From Haematobia irritans (lineage: Eukaryota > Arthropoda > Insecta > Diptera > Muscidae), in assembly GCF_050003625.1 (NCBI RefSeq), contig NC_134398.1:95007674-95071673 (forward strand): 64,000 bases of DNA, read 5' to 3'. Position numbers and translations under genes: made by a program. Shown piece by piece: positions 1 to 11,676 of the stretch; the stretch's first letter is position 1; each line of letters begins with the position of its first letter. The notes under the pieces are model-generated. The model was not told the origin of the DNA. It did not search any database and was given only the letters and a program-made list of their open reading frames with translations.

Positions 1-1310
1 GAACCAACAAAACACCCTGTACGGAATTTCATTAAAATCGGTTAAAAATTGGAAACGGAATTCTACGAACAACAAATACATGGACGAACGAACTCAAAAG
101 TCAGATCGACTCAGGAGGATATTCTGAGTCGATCGGTATATATTTTCAATATCTCTGGTAGGACAGATCAAAGTTATTATGCCCTGACCACAATGAGCTT
201 CAGGGTATAAAAATAAAGAACACAGGTTCAATTCTTGGCGAAATTTGTATTAGATAGATTATCGAAAGATTGTTTTTGTATTTGTACCTACCAGAAATAT
301 TGATTATAGACCCCATAAAATATATACCGATCTACTCGGGGTCACCTCCTGAGTCGATCTAGCCCTTGCTATCCGTCCGTCTGTCCATGTATTTGTTTTT
401 CGCAGGATTCAGGTCGCAATTAGTAACCGATTTTGATGATGATTTGGAAGAAATCGGATCATATGTATATGTATCGCTCGATTACGACAAACGGGATCAC
501 GTTGCGCTTTACTACTTACCGATCGTTGTCAAATTTGGCACAAATTAATATTTTCCATAACTTTTCAAGTCTGCAAAATTTCATCGAAATCGGTTCAGAT
601 TTAGATATAGCTCTCATATATATGTATCGCCCGATTTTCCCAAATTTGGCCATAAAACCCTGATTTATAAACCGATCTTACTCAATCTTAGCATACTATA
701 ATATTTTATAACACTAGTAATATGTGCACAAAATCATCGAGATCGGTTCAGATTTAGCTATAGCTCCCATATATATGTATCGCCCGATTTCCATAAATTT
801 GACCATAAAACTGTTATTTATCAACCGATCATACTAAAATTTAGCACAAGGTAACCTTCTGTGCTATCAACTAAACCTGCATAATATTATCAAAATCGGT
901 TCAGATTTAGATATAGCTTCCATGTAGCACTCGATTTTCAAAAATCCCCCCCCCCACCAATAACTTTATTTTTGACCATAGTGGCCTTATTTATTAACCG
1001 ATATTAGTCAAAGTTACCACAAGGTAACCTTCTCTGGAATCAATAAAATCTGCAAAATATCATCAAAATCGATTCACATTAAGATAAAGCTCCTATATAT
1101 ATGCACAGCTCGATTTTCCCAAATGTGTCCATTATTCTCTTATTTTTTGACAAATGTTACTCCAATTTCAAATTTAAATGTATTGTCTGATCGAACTTAG
1201 ACGTACACATAGCTCTTACATAAATATATTGCCCGATTTCACAAATTTGGCTACATTATCCACACTAATTGTGCCGATTTCCTATTTTGTTAATAATAAA
1301 CTCAATATTA
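1..1310. repeat. ~150-bp dispersed repeat array
   Basis: Four to five diverged units, spaced about 150-165 bp, start near 575, 730, 880 and 1047. Each has a core meaning 'aaatcggttcagatttagatatagctcc...tatgtatcgcccgattt'. The left part (60-360) holds 'gatcgactcagg' and 'agggtataaaaataa' segments, typical of the ends of dispersed fly repeats. The same unit occurs in the opposite orientation at 20.4-21.56 kb. No coding capacity is visible, and the short ORFs here are repeat artefacts. Confidence 0.6.
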
Positions 1311-1577
1311 GTGACCTACTAACTCTGTAGTGCAATGGTTAGTATACCCACATTGCATACAAAGGGTCGTGGGTTAAAACCCATTTCGACCAAACACCAA
1401 AAACGTTTTTCAGCTGTGGATATCCTCACCTAAGCTTCTCTACACTAACAGAAAAAAATCGCGTTCACAAGAAATCAAAACGATTTCGTCCACGGGCGTT
1501 CACGATTTCATGAACAGCAATCGTTTTTCTTTGGCCATGTAAAGTCTTAAAATAATCTTTAGACGTTGTTATGACAG

Positions 1578-1668
1578 CTTCGCCGTTGGTGCAATGTGCT
1601 AAGGCGACTGTTAATGTGTATCGTATAGGCAACGCAGGTTCGAGTCACGGTGGCGGGGATCTTTTTTT
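1578..1668 (+). other. tRNA-like module with T-run
   Basis: 'gttggtgcaatgtgctaagg' resembles a D-arm/A-box region. 'caggttcgagtcacgg' fits a B box (GGTTCGAnTC). A seven-T run at about 1662-1668 would terminate Pol III. A diverged homologue lies on the minus strand at about 7453-7545. It is degenerate and is not proposed as a functional tRNA gene. Confidence 0.4.
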
Positions 1669-1718
1669 AGTTTTGTTTACAAATTCGTAACCATTACGTT
1701 TTCAGATCATGAACGCTG

Positions 1719-2684
1719 GGGGCTAATCACGGCATTCGATATCGAGAACTTTTGATCGAAATCTAAATTTTTCGGATCACGGGTGTCGATATCGAGTTTT
1801 TTGGATCGACAATTTTTTCGATTGGTAAATTGCAATCGTATAACATTTTTCACTTGTTTTTTTACATTGTTTTCGCCATATAGGAATAGAAAATATATTA
1901 CTTTTAGTTCGAATTGTTGCTAATTTGTAGTAAATTTACATATAATGAACATATTTTGAATATTTAGGACTAATGCAACTCCAATAAAAGTTAATCAAAA
2001 CTTGGTCATAGTCGAGTCCGGGAGCGAGCATCCTAGCTTGGCAAAGAACCATATATTAAGTGCACATGCTAGATCGATATTCGATATCCAAGAGATTGTG
2101 ATCAACCAAATACCGTACCATTCCGTGACAACATAACGCTTCTGGACCACCTTGTAAGAATAGTGAATTATGAAGGTTTCCACTCGCAACAAATTGTAAG
2201 ACGGCAGACAATTGTAAAGTGAATTGACATGCCACCAAAAATTATTTCCCATTTGAACGCCAGCCGAAATCGTCCATTGAGGCTGCAAAAGGTGACTTTC
2301 TAACAGTGCACACCATTTCAAACCCATGTACTTACACCAATAACAATGTGCACTTTTATTCCTTATTTGTCGCTGAATTATTTTATATTCATCTCATCCT
2401 CCAATTAGGAAGGAATTCGGAGGAATGTATGGGTCCATAACATATAATGCAATACAATTTACTTTTTACTTTGAAACCTCCAAAAACATGTTTTTTCTAC
2501 ATTCTATTTTGTGACGCTAACTTAATTTTGTCATTTCATTTTGTTCTGCTTCGTTTTTTGCTGTTGGCAACGCTTAAGAAATTGCATCAAATTTCAATCG
2601 AATCCCGTGATCCAAACTTTTAATCGTATCGACAATTTTTTCGATACGATTATGTATTCGATATCGAATGCCGTGATTAGCCCC
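1719..2684. mobile_element. Harbinger-like TIR element, CTG target duplication
   Basis: The ends are near-perfect inverted repeats of about 27 bp starting GGGGCTAATCACGGCAT. CTG flanks both sides (1716-1718 and 2685-2687), the CWG-type 3-bp duplication known for PIF/Harbinger. Subterminal 'atcgatatcga' motifs repeat. On the minus strand at about 1995-2327 an ORF reads ...AVLQFVASGNLHN..., weakly like the N-terminal region of Harbinger transposases. It is nested in the TA element, which is nested in the SINE. Confidence 0.6.
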
Positions 2685-2982
2685 CTGGTTGTTGTTTTGA
2701 CAACGTATGGTGTCATTTTTGCGTTGTCAGATTGACCCCATCTGTTCTCAGTTTGACAACACATGTGTGTGATTCACTTTCATGAACGGGTCGTTTCGAA
2801 ATGACCACGCCGTCCATGATTTTTTTCTATGGGTATAGGTGGTTTCATTGCAATGTGGAACGTCATTTGGACTCGGCTTTCGTCACTGAGCTTAACATAC
2901 AATCTGGCAGCACTCAGTGATAAGAGGGAAGTTCTAATGAGCCTGATATATCGAGCTGTATCGACCTAACCTAACTCTGTAG

Positions 2983-3816
2983 GTGTACAACCAAGTATAG
3001 TTCCTAATACTATACTTGGTTTAGATTGTGATGAAATTACAATAAACAAGTACTCCTTACTTTTCATAATGTTATCCCACAAATGCTTATGTTTACTAAA
3101 TCAGTAGGTGTGGTTTAGGGTGTGATATAGTCGGCCCCGCTCGACTTTCTACTTTACTCACTTGTTATTTTATTATTTTCGGTATTTATTTTTGTATAAC
3201 TATGTTTTTTCCATTTAAAGTCTACAAAAAATTGATAATGCACACAATTTTCAAAACTTTCCAAAAATAACATCGATTGAAGTAAAAAATTAAACGGCGG
3301 TGATGAAATTTTTATTATTTTTTACATGTTTATTGATTTTTTATTATTTTGTGAGATTTAATTAAATCGAAAACTGACGATGTTAGTCGAAATATTGGAA
3401 AAATAAATTTTATAATTAATCAAAACCAAATTATTTTTTAAAGAACCTTAAGCAGAAATAAGAAGTAAATAAACAAAACTATATATTTTTATTCTGCTTT
3501 TACATATTCAGTTTTGATTTTAGCGGCTAAGCTCGAACTTAGAAACTCAGAAAATCTCGCATTTGGTTTTCTTATATGCGTTTTTTTTCTTATAGACAAT
3601 TATTGCATATAAGAAAAAAAGTTTCTTATATTCATAAATCCCGGGATTTTTATTTTGAATCCAAATTGACAAATTGAGTTAATAATCATTTATGGTACAC
3701 CTTGAGTAAGAATTTATTATACGAGAGGTATACTAAACAGCACAATTTCATCAAAAATCGAAGTAAACGATAAGGCCCTTCAAATAATGAGTTCATGTGA
3801 AATGGAATTCGTGCAC
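2983..3816. other. AT-rich, no gene seen
   Basis: I see no supported ORF. A 'tagtcggccccgctcgacttt' segment near 3130 resembles the end of a dispersed fly repeat. 'ttttagcggctaagctcgaactta' at about 3518-3542 is a fragment of the small TIR family found at 14.5-15.9 and 35.4-36.0 kb. An imperfect inverted repeat (cttatatgc / gcatataag) lies at about 3572-3615. Confidence 0.5.
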
Positions 3817-3881
3817 ATAAAATAAAATAAAATAAAATAAAATAAAATAAAATAAAATAAAATAAAATAAAATAAAATAAA
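3817..3881. repeat. (TAAAA)n microsatellite
   Basis: About 13 copies of the pentamer AAAAT/TAAAA in uninterrupted tandem. It produces the minus-strand 'FILFYFILFYF' reading frame, which is an artefact. Confidence 0.95.
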
Positions 3882-4364
3882 AAGCAATTATAAGATGGCC
3901 ATCGAAAATATGACAAGATTGCGTTTAATTAAATTTGGATGCCATGATATTTTTACCTAAATTGATGAATTAAAAAAGGATTATCACAAGTATACGAAAA
4001 CACGGCTAATCTAATCTAATCCTTAAAATAGTTTGCTGAGTAGGATAGCGATATAGAATGCCTTTTTTTTATTAATTTTGTCATAATATTGTTGTGTTTC
4101 TTTTCTTCACAATATTGAGTTGGACTAAGTGTTTCTTAAGTATGATAGCAATTTAAAAAGCAATTTAATATACTCTTATCTTCTTTTGTTTTTGTTAATA
4201 AAATTTAATTAAACTAACTGGTTTAATGTACAACAATTTTTTGGCGCTGTAGATTGTTATTAATTAAAATATTTAAAGAATCCCGAAATTTTTTTCAATC
4301 CCGAATCCCGAGATTTTTAGAAATCAATCCCGAATGACGGCCCTAATGCATATACATTTATAAA
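3882..4364. other. AT-rich, no gene seen
   Basis: There is no ORF of note. 'cccgaatcccgagattttt' at about 4300-4320 mirrors 'cccgggatttttattttgaatcc' at 3642, suggesting a degraded TIR-type repeat spanning 3640-4345. Confidence 0.4.
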
Positions 4365-4468
4365 AGAAATACAATTTTGACAAAACTTTCTATAGTAATA
4401 AAATTTTGACAAAATTTTCTATAGAAATAAAATATTGGCAAAATTTCCTATAGAAATAAAACTTGGAA

Positions 4469-5207
4469 GGTTAGGTTAGGTTAAAGTGGCAGCCCGATTA
4501 AGATTCAGGCTCACTTAGACTATTCAGTCCATTGTGATACCACATTAACTAAAAGTACCTATAGCATATGGGCACTTCTAGTTTTAACCGTTGAACCTTC
4601 TCGATTATTTTCTTCTGTTGAACCAACCAGATTGTTCCAAAAACATTAGCAGACTGCTTAAGTTAACGTTTTCCAGGTCCGCCAGTAATCTGAAGCTATA
4701 TGCCCCTAAAATTTGCTTACGCCTTACACAAAATGCAGGACACTCACACAAGAGGTGTTTTATTGATTCCTTTTCCTCCGCATCATGTCAGGTCATACAA
4801 TAGTCATTATACTTCGCACCAATAGTTTTTGCAAAATCGCCTATCAGGCAGCGACCCGTTATAGCAGATATCAGGAGTGATACCTGGCGTCTCGAGAACA
4901 CTAGCATATCTAGTGTGCGGTTTAAGTTTAAATGGGCCATATTTGCTTGGTGTCGTTACAACCCTTACAATTCTCCCATCGAACATTTGCCATCATGACA
5001 GCCTTCTCACGCAGTAAGAGCTTGCAGGTAGCCAGAGGCATACCAACAGATTCTAGTTCCCCTGGAATATGTAAGGTAGTTCCTAGCCTTGCTAGCTCAT
5101 CTGCTTCGCAGTTCCTCGGTATGTTCCTATGGCCAGGCACCCATATTAGGTGAATATTGTGCTGCTCAGCCATCTCATTGAGAGATTTTCGGCAGTCGAT
5201 GGCCGTT
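4469..5207 (-). mobile_element. 5'-truncated LOA element fragment (RNase H end)
   Basis: On the minus strand it encodes the RNase H C-terminal part (IHLIWVPGHRN...CEADELARLG) and downstream region. It is nearly identical to 12.4-13.1 kb, and its 3' tail is (TAACC)n at 4469-4484. A 12-bp target duplication, taaaacttggaa, flanks it (4457-4468 and 5208-5219). It is therefore a true target-primed insertion into the satellite, truncated at its 5' end as LINEs often are. Confidence 0.85.
4928..5173 (-). pseudogene. RNase H fragment of LOA ORF2
   Basis: An 81-residue open stretch. It has the RNase H H-x-x-G-N-xx-A-D region (WVPGHRN...EADELARLG). The reading frame then stops where the 12.6-kb relative continues, so it is a dead fragment. 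Compared with the 12.4-kb copy it has N-to-H and G-to-R changes near 'GHRNIPGN'. Confidence 0.8.
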
Positions 5208-6365
5208 TAAAACTTGGAAAAAAATTATAGAAATAAAATTTTGACAAAGTTTTATATAGAAATACATTTTTGACATTTTCTATAGAAATAAAAATTTGAC
5301 AAAACTTTCTATAGTACTAAAATTTTGACAAAATTTTCTATAGAAATAAAAATTTGACAAAACTTTCTATAGTACTAAAATTTTGACAAAATTTTCTATA
5401 GAAATAAAATATTGACAAAATTTCCCATAGAAATAAAACTTGGACAAAATTTCTCATAGAAATAAAACTTGGAAAAACAAATTGTAATAGAAATAAAATT
5501 TTGACAAAATTTTCTATATAAATAACATTTTGACAAAATTTTCTATAGAAATACAATTTTGACAAAATTTTCTGTAGAAATATAATTTTGACAAAGTTTT
5601 CTATAGAATTAAAATTTTGACAAAACTTTCTATAGTAATAAAATTTTGACAAAATTTTCTATAGAAATAAAATTTTGACAACATTTTCTGTAGAAATAAA
5701 ATTTTGACAAAGTTTTCTATAGAAATAAAATTTTGACAAAACTTTCTATAGTAATAAAATTTTGACAACATTTTCTATAGAAATTAAATCTTGACAACAT
5801 TTTCTGTAGAAATAAAATTTTGACAAAATTTTCTATAGAAATAAAATTTTGACAAAGTTTTCTATAGAAATAAAATTTTGACAAAGTTTTCTATAGAAAT
5901 AAAATTTTGAAAAAAAATTCTTATAGAAATAAAACTTGGACAAAATTTCTTATAGAAAGAAAACTTGGAAAAAAATGTATAGAAATAAAATTTTGACAAA
6001 ATTTTCTATATAAATAACATTTTGACAAAATTTTCTATAGAAATAAAATTTTGACGAAAATTTCTATAGAAATAAAATTTTGACAAAACTTTCTATAGTA
6101 ATAAAATTTTGATAAAATATACTATAGAAATACAATATTGACAAAAATTTCCTATAGAAATAAAACTTGGACAAAATTTTCTATAGAAATAAAACTTGGA
6201 AAAAATGTATAGAAATAAAATTTTGACAAAATTTTCTATATAAATAACATGTTGACAAAATTTTCTATGGAAATAAAATTTTGACAACTTTCTATAGTAT
6301 AAAATTTTTAAAAAATTTTCTATAGTACAAAATTTTGACATAATTTTCTATAGAAATAAAGTTTT

Positions 6366-7330
6366 GGTAGATTATTTTTAGCGATATGGACCAATTTTTG
6401 TGTGATTGGCCATCGGCTATATATAACTAAACACCGATAAGGACCAATTTTTGCATAGCTGTTAGCGGCCATATACTAACACAATGTACCAAATTTCAAA
6501 CGAATTGTGCTCCTCCAAGAGTTTCCGGATGTCAAATCTGGGGATCGATCTATATGGCGGCTATAAGTAATTGTGGACCGGATGTATTCTGATCCTTCAA
6601 GAGGTTCTGGAGATCAAATCTGAGGGTCGGTTTATATGGGGGCTATATATAATATGGACCGATATAGACCAATTTTTGCATGGTTTTTAACACCACGTAC
6701 CAAATTCCAAACTAATCGGTTGATTTTTGCTCCTCCTAGGCTCCGGAGGTCAAATCTGGGGATTCGTTTATATGGGGGCTAAAAGTGGTCCGATATGGCC
6801 ATTTTCAATACCATCCGACCTACATCAATAACAACTACTTGTGAAAAGTTTCAAGACGATAGCTTGTTTCGTTCGGAAGTTAGCGTGATTTCAACAGACG
6901 GACGGACGGGCATTCTTTGATCGACTCAGAATTTCACCAATATGGACCGATATAGACCAATTTTTGCATGGTTTTTAACACCACGTACCAAATTCGAAAC
7001 TAATCGGTTGATTTTTGCTCCTCCTAGGCTCCGGAGGTCAAATCTGGGGATTCGTTTATATGGGGGCTAAAAGTGGTCCGATATGGCCATTTTCAATACC
7101 ATCCGACCTACATCAATAACAACTACTTGTGAAAAGTTTCAAGACGATAGCTTGTTTCGTTCGGAAGTTAGCGTGATTTCAACAGACGGACGGACGGGCA
7201 TTCTTTGATCGACTCAGAATTTCACCACAACCCAGAATATATATACTTTATGGGGTCTTAGAGCAATATTTCGATGTGTTACCAACGGAATGACAAAGTT
7301 AATACACCCTATGGTGGAGGGTATAAAAAT
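6366..7330. repeat. Dispersed repeat with 288-bp tandem duplication
   Basis: Contains 'atatggaccgatatagacc', 'gacggacggacggg', 'tcgactcagaattt' and ends 'gtggagggtataaaaa', a pattern seen at the ends of dispersed muscid repeats. 6652-6939 and 6940-7227 are near-identical tandem copies; the clearest difference is attccaaac versus attcgaaac. There is no coding region. Confidence 0.8.
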
Positions 7331-7452
7331 AAAATAAATTTCGTTTTTGTAAACTCTTCACAGTAATCATGTTGTGCACACTATTTTACATGTTTTAATT
7401 TTTACAATAAATTTAAAATACAAAATAATCATTTATTTATCTAAATTTATTT

Positions 7453-7545
7453 TCTCCACCATGACTTGAACCCGAGTATTCCGTTTTACACGTATTAGCG
7501 TTCGCCTTAGCACACTGCACCAACGACTGAGCCAACGCGATGACG
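7453..7545 (-). other. tRNA-like module, degenerate
   Basis: On the minus strand: 'ttggtgcagtgtgctaagg' (D-arm/A-box like) followed by 'cgggttcaagtcatgg' (B-box like). It is homologous to the module at 1578-1668. It is probably part of a TIR element or SINE remnant rather than a functional tRNA. Confidence 0.4.
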
Positions 7546-8404
<859 letters not shown>

Positions 8405-9257
8405 TAAGGTAACGACATCAAAAAGAGGTAATCCCTCACGAAAGAGATTCAAAGAACGCAGAAATGCTTTGTTTATCCTAAAGAAGTTAGGATCAGTCGA
8501 CCCAAGCATGCTGTCGGCTAAACAAAGCGATTCCTTAAAATGGGCTCAAGGAATTCTTGAGGCTGGAAAAAGGGAACGATCACCGGATGAGCTGTCATCC
8601 TCCAAAAAGGATCAAAGATCGTTTGCCTCAGTTGCTAAAGACAGCTTTGTGATGGCTATCATTAATAAAGGAGCATTGGACGGTATGGTCCCAAGGCAAA
8701 AATGGGGGAAATTGAGAATGCTCTGTCTGTCGTCTACTCACAGGTGCTGGAAAAGTTTCCCGGTCCAGATCCTCGACACCAAGAGGCTGTTTGGTATCAA
8801 GCTAGTCGCATTTGAGGACCAGAGGTCTATAGAATGTTTTAAAGCTGATCTAATACTAATTGGTGAAGTTTGGGAAGGAGCTGCTCTAGAGTTAATCGAG
8901 AAGAAAGACATACCGGCTAGACCTAGAGCATATGCGTGGATACCTGCAAACCCTTCTGACCCTGAATCTATTTTAAATAGACTGAAACGATGCAATCCAG
9001 ATCTTCCAACAGCTGATTGGAAGGTTGGCCGTTTGGATGAAGTGGATGGACCAAGACGGCATGCAGTGTTTATATTGAACACTCAGTCTTTGCCACATCT
9101 AGCAAAGTCCCAGGGCAGTGTATGTTATGGCTTTCATTATATCCAAATGAAGGTATATAAAAACGATCAGCTAAAGGATTCAGAAATGGACAAGCCTCTG
9201 TCTGAATCAGACGTAAGCGGATCCTCTTTGCGAAGTCGAGGGAGATACCAAAGTTGA
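8405..9257 (+). pseudogene. LOA ORF1 (gag-like, DUF4780-type)
   Basis: The open frame runs from 8334 to 9257 (307 codons), but its first ~24 codons come from the preceding fragment. The middle part, ...IPARPRAYAWIPA...NPDLPTADWKVGR..., followed by a hydrophobic 'HAVFILN' strand, matches what I know of the DUF4780 domain of LOA-type gag proteins. That domain is a presumed RNA-binding chaperone that packages the element RNA. No CCHC knuckle is visible. I treat it as defective because the start region is rearranged. Confidence 0.6.
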
Positions 9258-9400
9258 AGACGTGGATAGACACCGTATGCGAGAGGAGGTTTCTATTGCC
9301 TCAGAACTCACCAAAGTTGAACCTATGGTTATTGCGAGAGTCACCGAGATCTCTGAAGAGGACATTCTTGATGACTCGATTGAAGCGGCTGATGTGACGG

Positions 9401-10219
9401 TTGTTGAAAATCTCGATGGTCCTACGGATCCTCCAGATAAATCTTCATCATAGTAAGGCCGCATGTGCTGCCTTAAAAGTTCTCCTGATGAAAGGGGACA
9501 TAGATATAGTTCTTATTCAAGAACCATATGTTTATAGAAACAAAATATGTGAATTAAGTACTCCGGGGTTCAAACTATTGCAGTATACTGGTAATGATAT
9601 AAATCGAGCCTGTATAATTGCTAAAAACCAGCTCAACTTGTTTCTGCTTCCTTCAATGTGCAATGCAGATACTGTCGTTGCCAATTTAGAAATAGCCAAA
9701 TGCAAATATTGGGTATCTTCTGTCTACATGGGACATGACAGGGAGATGCCTCCATGTGCCATTAAGACCTTAGTTGAGGAGTCACTGAAAACAAAGACGA
9801 AACTCATTATGGGAAGCGATGCGAATGCGCATCATAGTATATGGGGAAGTAGTGATACTAATGCAAGAGGAGAGTCGCTAATAGAGCTTATTTTGCGTAC
9901 TAATCTGGTAGTCTGCAACAAGGGAGATGCCCCAACCTTTGTCACTAAAAACAGGCAAGAGGTTTTGGACATCACCTGGGCCTCGCAAGAACTGAATGAA
10001 ATGATATCTGAATGGCAGGTTTTAAGTGAACACAGCTTCTCAGATCATCGCTACATCAGTTTCAAATTTGATGTTCATATCACCAAGACCATATTTCAGC
10101 CAAATGTTAGGAAAGCTGACTGGAATAGGTATAGGGAATCGTTCAATATGATGATACCGGAAAGAGACAAATATGAGAAATGTGCAAGATATCGAACACG
10201 CAGTGGAGCGGATTACTAA
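9401..10219 (+). pseudogene. LOA ORF2, endonuclease part
   Basis: 272 residues. It opens with LRILQINLHHSKAA, then IDIVLIQEPYV, GSDANAHHSIWG and SEHSFSDHRYI. These are the conserved steps of the exonuclease/endonuclease/phosphatase fold that nicks target DNA to prime reverse transcription. The putative catalytic Asp/Asn/His (GSDANAHH, SDH) are present. The frame is lost at about 10,200, within ORF2, before the RT region. Confidence 0.8.
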
Positions 10220-10309
10220 GGCCTTCAACATCTCACTGAAAGCTGCATGCCCTAGAGGGAAGCCAAGGGGGAAAATCGACCACCATGGTGGTCTACGGAA
10301 TTAAGTAAT

Positions 10310-11570
10310 ATGAGGAAATCCTGCAGGAAGCTCTTTAACAAGGCAAAGTCCCCCAGAGCCCCTGAGGACTGGAACGCTTACAAGAAGAATCTGAGAGGAT
10401 ACAAGCGAGAACTGAGAAATTCTCAGCATAACTCTTGGAATGATTACTGCAGCAGTATTGAGAATACGTCCGAGGCTTCCAGACTACGGAAGGTTCTAGC
10501 ATCCACCAACTCCGCTCCAGGTTTCATTAAACATCGGAGGGCAATTGGACAACGTCCAGTGAGGAGACGCTGGAGGTACTATTGGATACACATTTTCCTG
10601 GAAATCAGACGGTTTACCATGTACTGGCGTTGCCACAGTTGCTCAGCGGTCGTTTCCTGTCGAGGAAATTGTATCGGAAACTAGAATAAGATGGGCGCTA
10701 AATAGCTTTGGACCATTCAAATCCCCCGGACCTGATGGAATTACTCCGGCGGAGTTACGAGCAGTAACTGACAAAATTATCCCCTGGTTGTCGGCGATAT
10801 ATAAAGGATGTATTAACTTATCATATATTCCAGGAAAGTGGAGGGAAACAAAAGTCGTTTTCATACCTAAAGCGGGAAAAGCCTCTCACTCGAGGGCGAA
10901 GGATTTCCGACCAATCAGCTTATCCTCATTCCTACTTAAGACTCTGGAGAGGATGATAGATATTTATCTTAGAACTAGCATCGATTCAAGTTTGTTCTCG
11001 AAACGACAGCATGCATACTCGAATGGCAGGCCTACTGAGACCGCATTACATGAACTAGTCGGCTTTATTGAAAGCTCACTATCTGTCAAAGAATACACAA
11101 TCGTGGCGTTTCTAGACATCGAAGGGCGTTCAATAATGTCCATCCGAGATCGATATTAAATGGACTGACAACTCTGAATGTTGATCCATGTATACTCAGG
11201 CTGTTAGACGAACTGCTAATGAAGAAACGTATTTCAGCCACACTAGGACAAGCAAACATACAAAGGTATGTGAACAGAGGCACTCCCCAAGGAGGAGTTC
11301 TATCACCTCTTCTTGGGAATGTTGCTATAAATAATGTTGCTGGTTACCCTAGAAAAAGGAAGGATAAAAGTGGTGGCATACGCAGATGATGTGGCTCTGG
11401 CAGTCAGGGGAAAATTTCCGTCCACAATCAGAGATATTATTCAGAGGGCCCTCCGGATGACTGAGAAGTGGGCGAAAGACAATGGTCTTGGGGTAAATCC
11501 TGCAAAGAGAGAATTAGTCATGTACTGCAAAGATCGCAAAATTCCCATGGTTAGGCCTATTCCTTAGAGG
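10310..11570 (+). pseudogene. LOA ORF2, reverse transcriptase part
   Basis: Three overlapping-frame pieces (10310-10684, 10788-11159, 11334-11567) carry successive RT motifs: FRPISLSSF, RQHAYSNGRPTETALHE, the 'FLDIEG' strand just before a frameshift near 11,130, RGTPQGGVLSPLL, and VVAYADDVALAV with YADD at 11379-11390. Frameshifts and stops between pieces mean no full RT can be made. The motifs are those of a non-LTR RT used for target-primed cDNA synthesis. Confidence 0.8.
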
Positions 11571-11676
11571 GTATTGGTGAGTGTGCAAAATAGCTTGGCG
11601 TTATTTTGGACAAGAAGCTGAACTTTAAGCTTAATATTGAAGAAAGGGCGAGAAAAGCAAAGGTAGTTTTGTACTC

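Larger units (their letters stand above)
1443..2835. mobile_element. TA-target TIR element inside the SINE
   Basis: It is flanked by TA (1441-1442 and 2836-2837). The left end is CACTAACAGAAAAAAATC and the right end (reverse complement) is TACCCATAGAAAAAAATC, so both share 'AGAAAAAAATC'. Subterminal 'gttcacgatttcatgaac' and 'cattttcatgaacggg' segments recur at both ends. Removing it rejoins the SINE body, which supports the boundaries. It has no transposase, and it holds a tRNA-like module and a nested Harbinger-like element. Confidence 0.65.
1331..2971 (+). mobile_element. tRNA-derived SINE, interrupted
   Basis: The head (about 1325-1440) has a Pol III A-box-like 'tagtgcaatgg' and a degenerate B box (gggttaaaaccc). 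The tail resumes at 2838 and ends in 'cgacctaacctaac'. A perfect 11-bp target duplication, taactctgtag, flanks it (1320-1330 and 2972-2982). The last part (gagcctgat...cctaacctaac) resembles the 3' end of the LOA element at 13.0-13.1 kb, so the SINE was probably mobilised by that LINE machinery. A 1.4-kb TA-target element (1443-2835) splits it at a TA. Confidence 0.75.
4365..6365. repeat. ~30-bp satellite array
   Basis: Dozens of tandem, slightly diverged monomers of about 29-30 bp (tagaaataaaattttgacaa + aattttcta), with variants such as 'acttggacaaaatttct'. The array is interrupted at 4469-5207 by a LOA fragment. Because 30 bp is ten codons, the array gives long minus-strand ORFs rich in F, Y, K and I. 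These are not proteins. Confidence 0.9.

Noticed and set aside
3686..3916. 76-residue minus-strand ORF (FILFYFILFYF)
   Set aside because: Artefact of the (TAAAA)n microsatellite.
4469..4484. TTAGG-type repeat as a telomere
   Set aside because: Only about three units, exactly at a LINE 3' end and enclosed by a target duplication.
5338..6341. Minus-strand ORFs of 82-104 residues (FYFYRKFCQN repeats)
   Set aside because: The ~30-bp satellite has a period of ten codons and gives repeated peptides; no start context or conservation.
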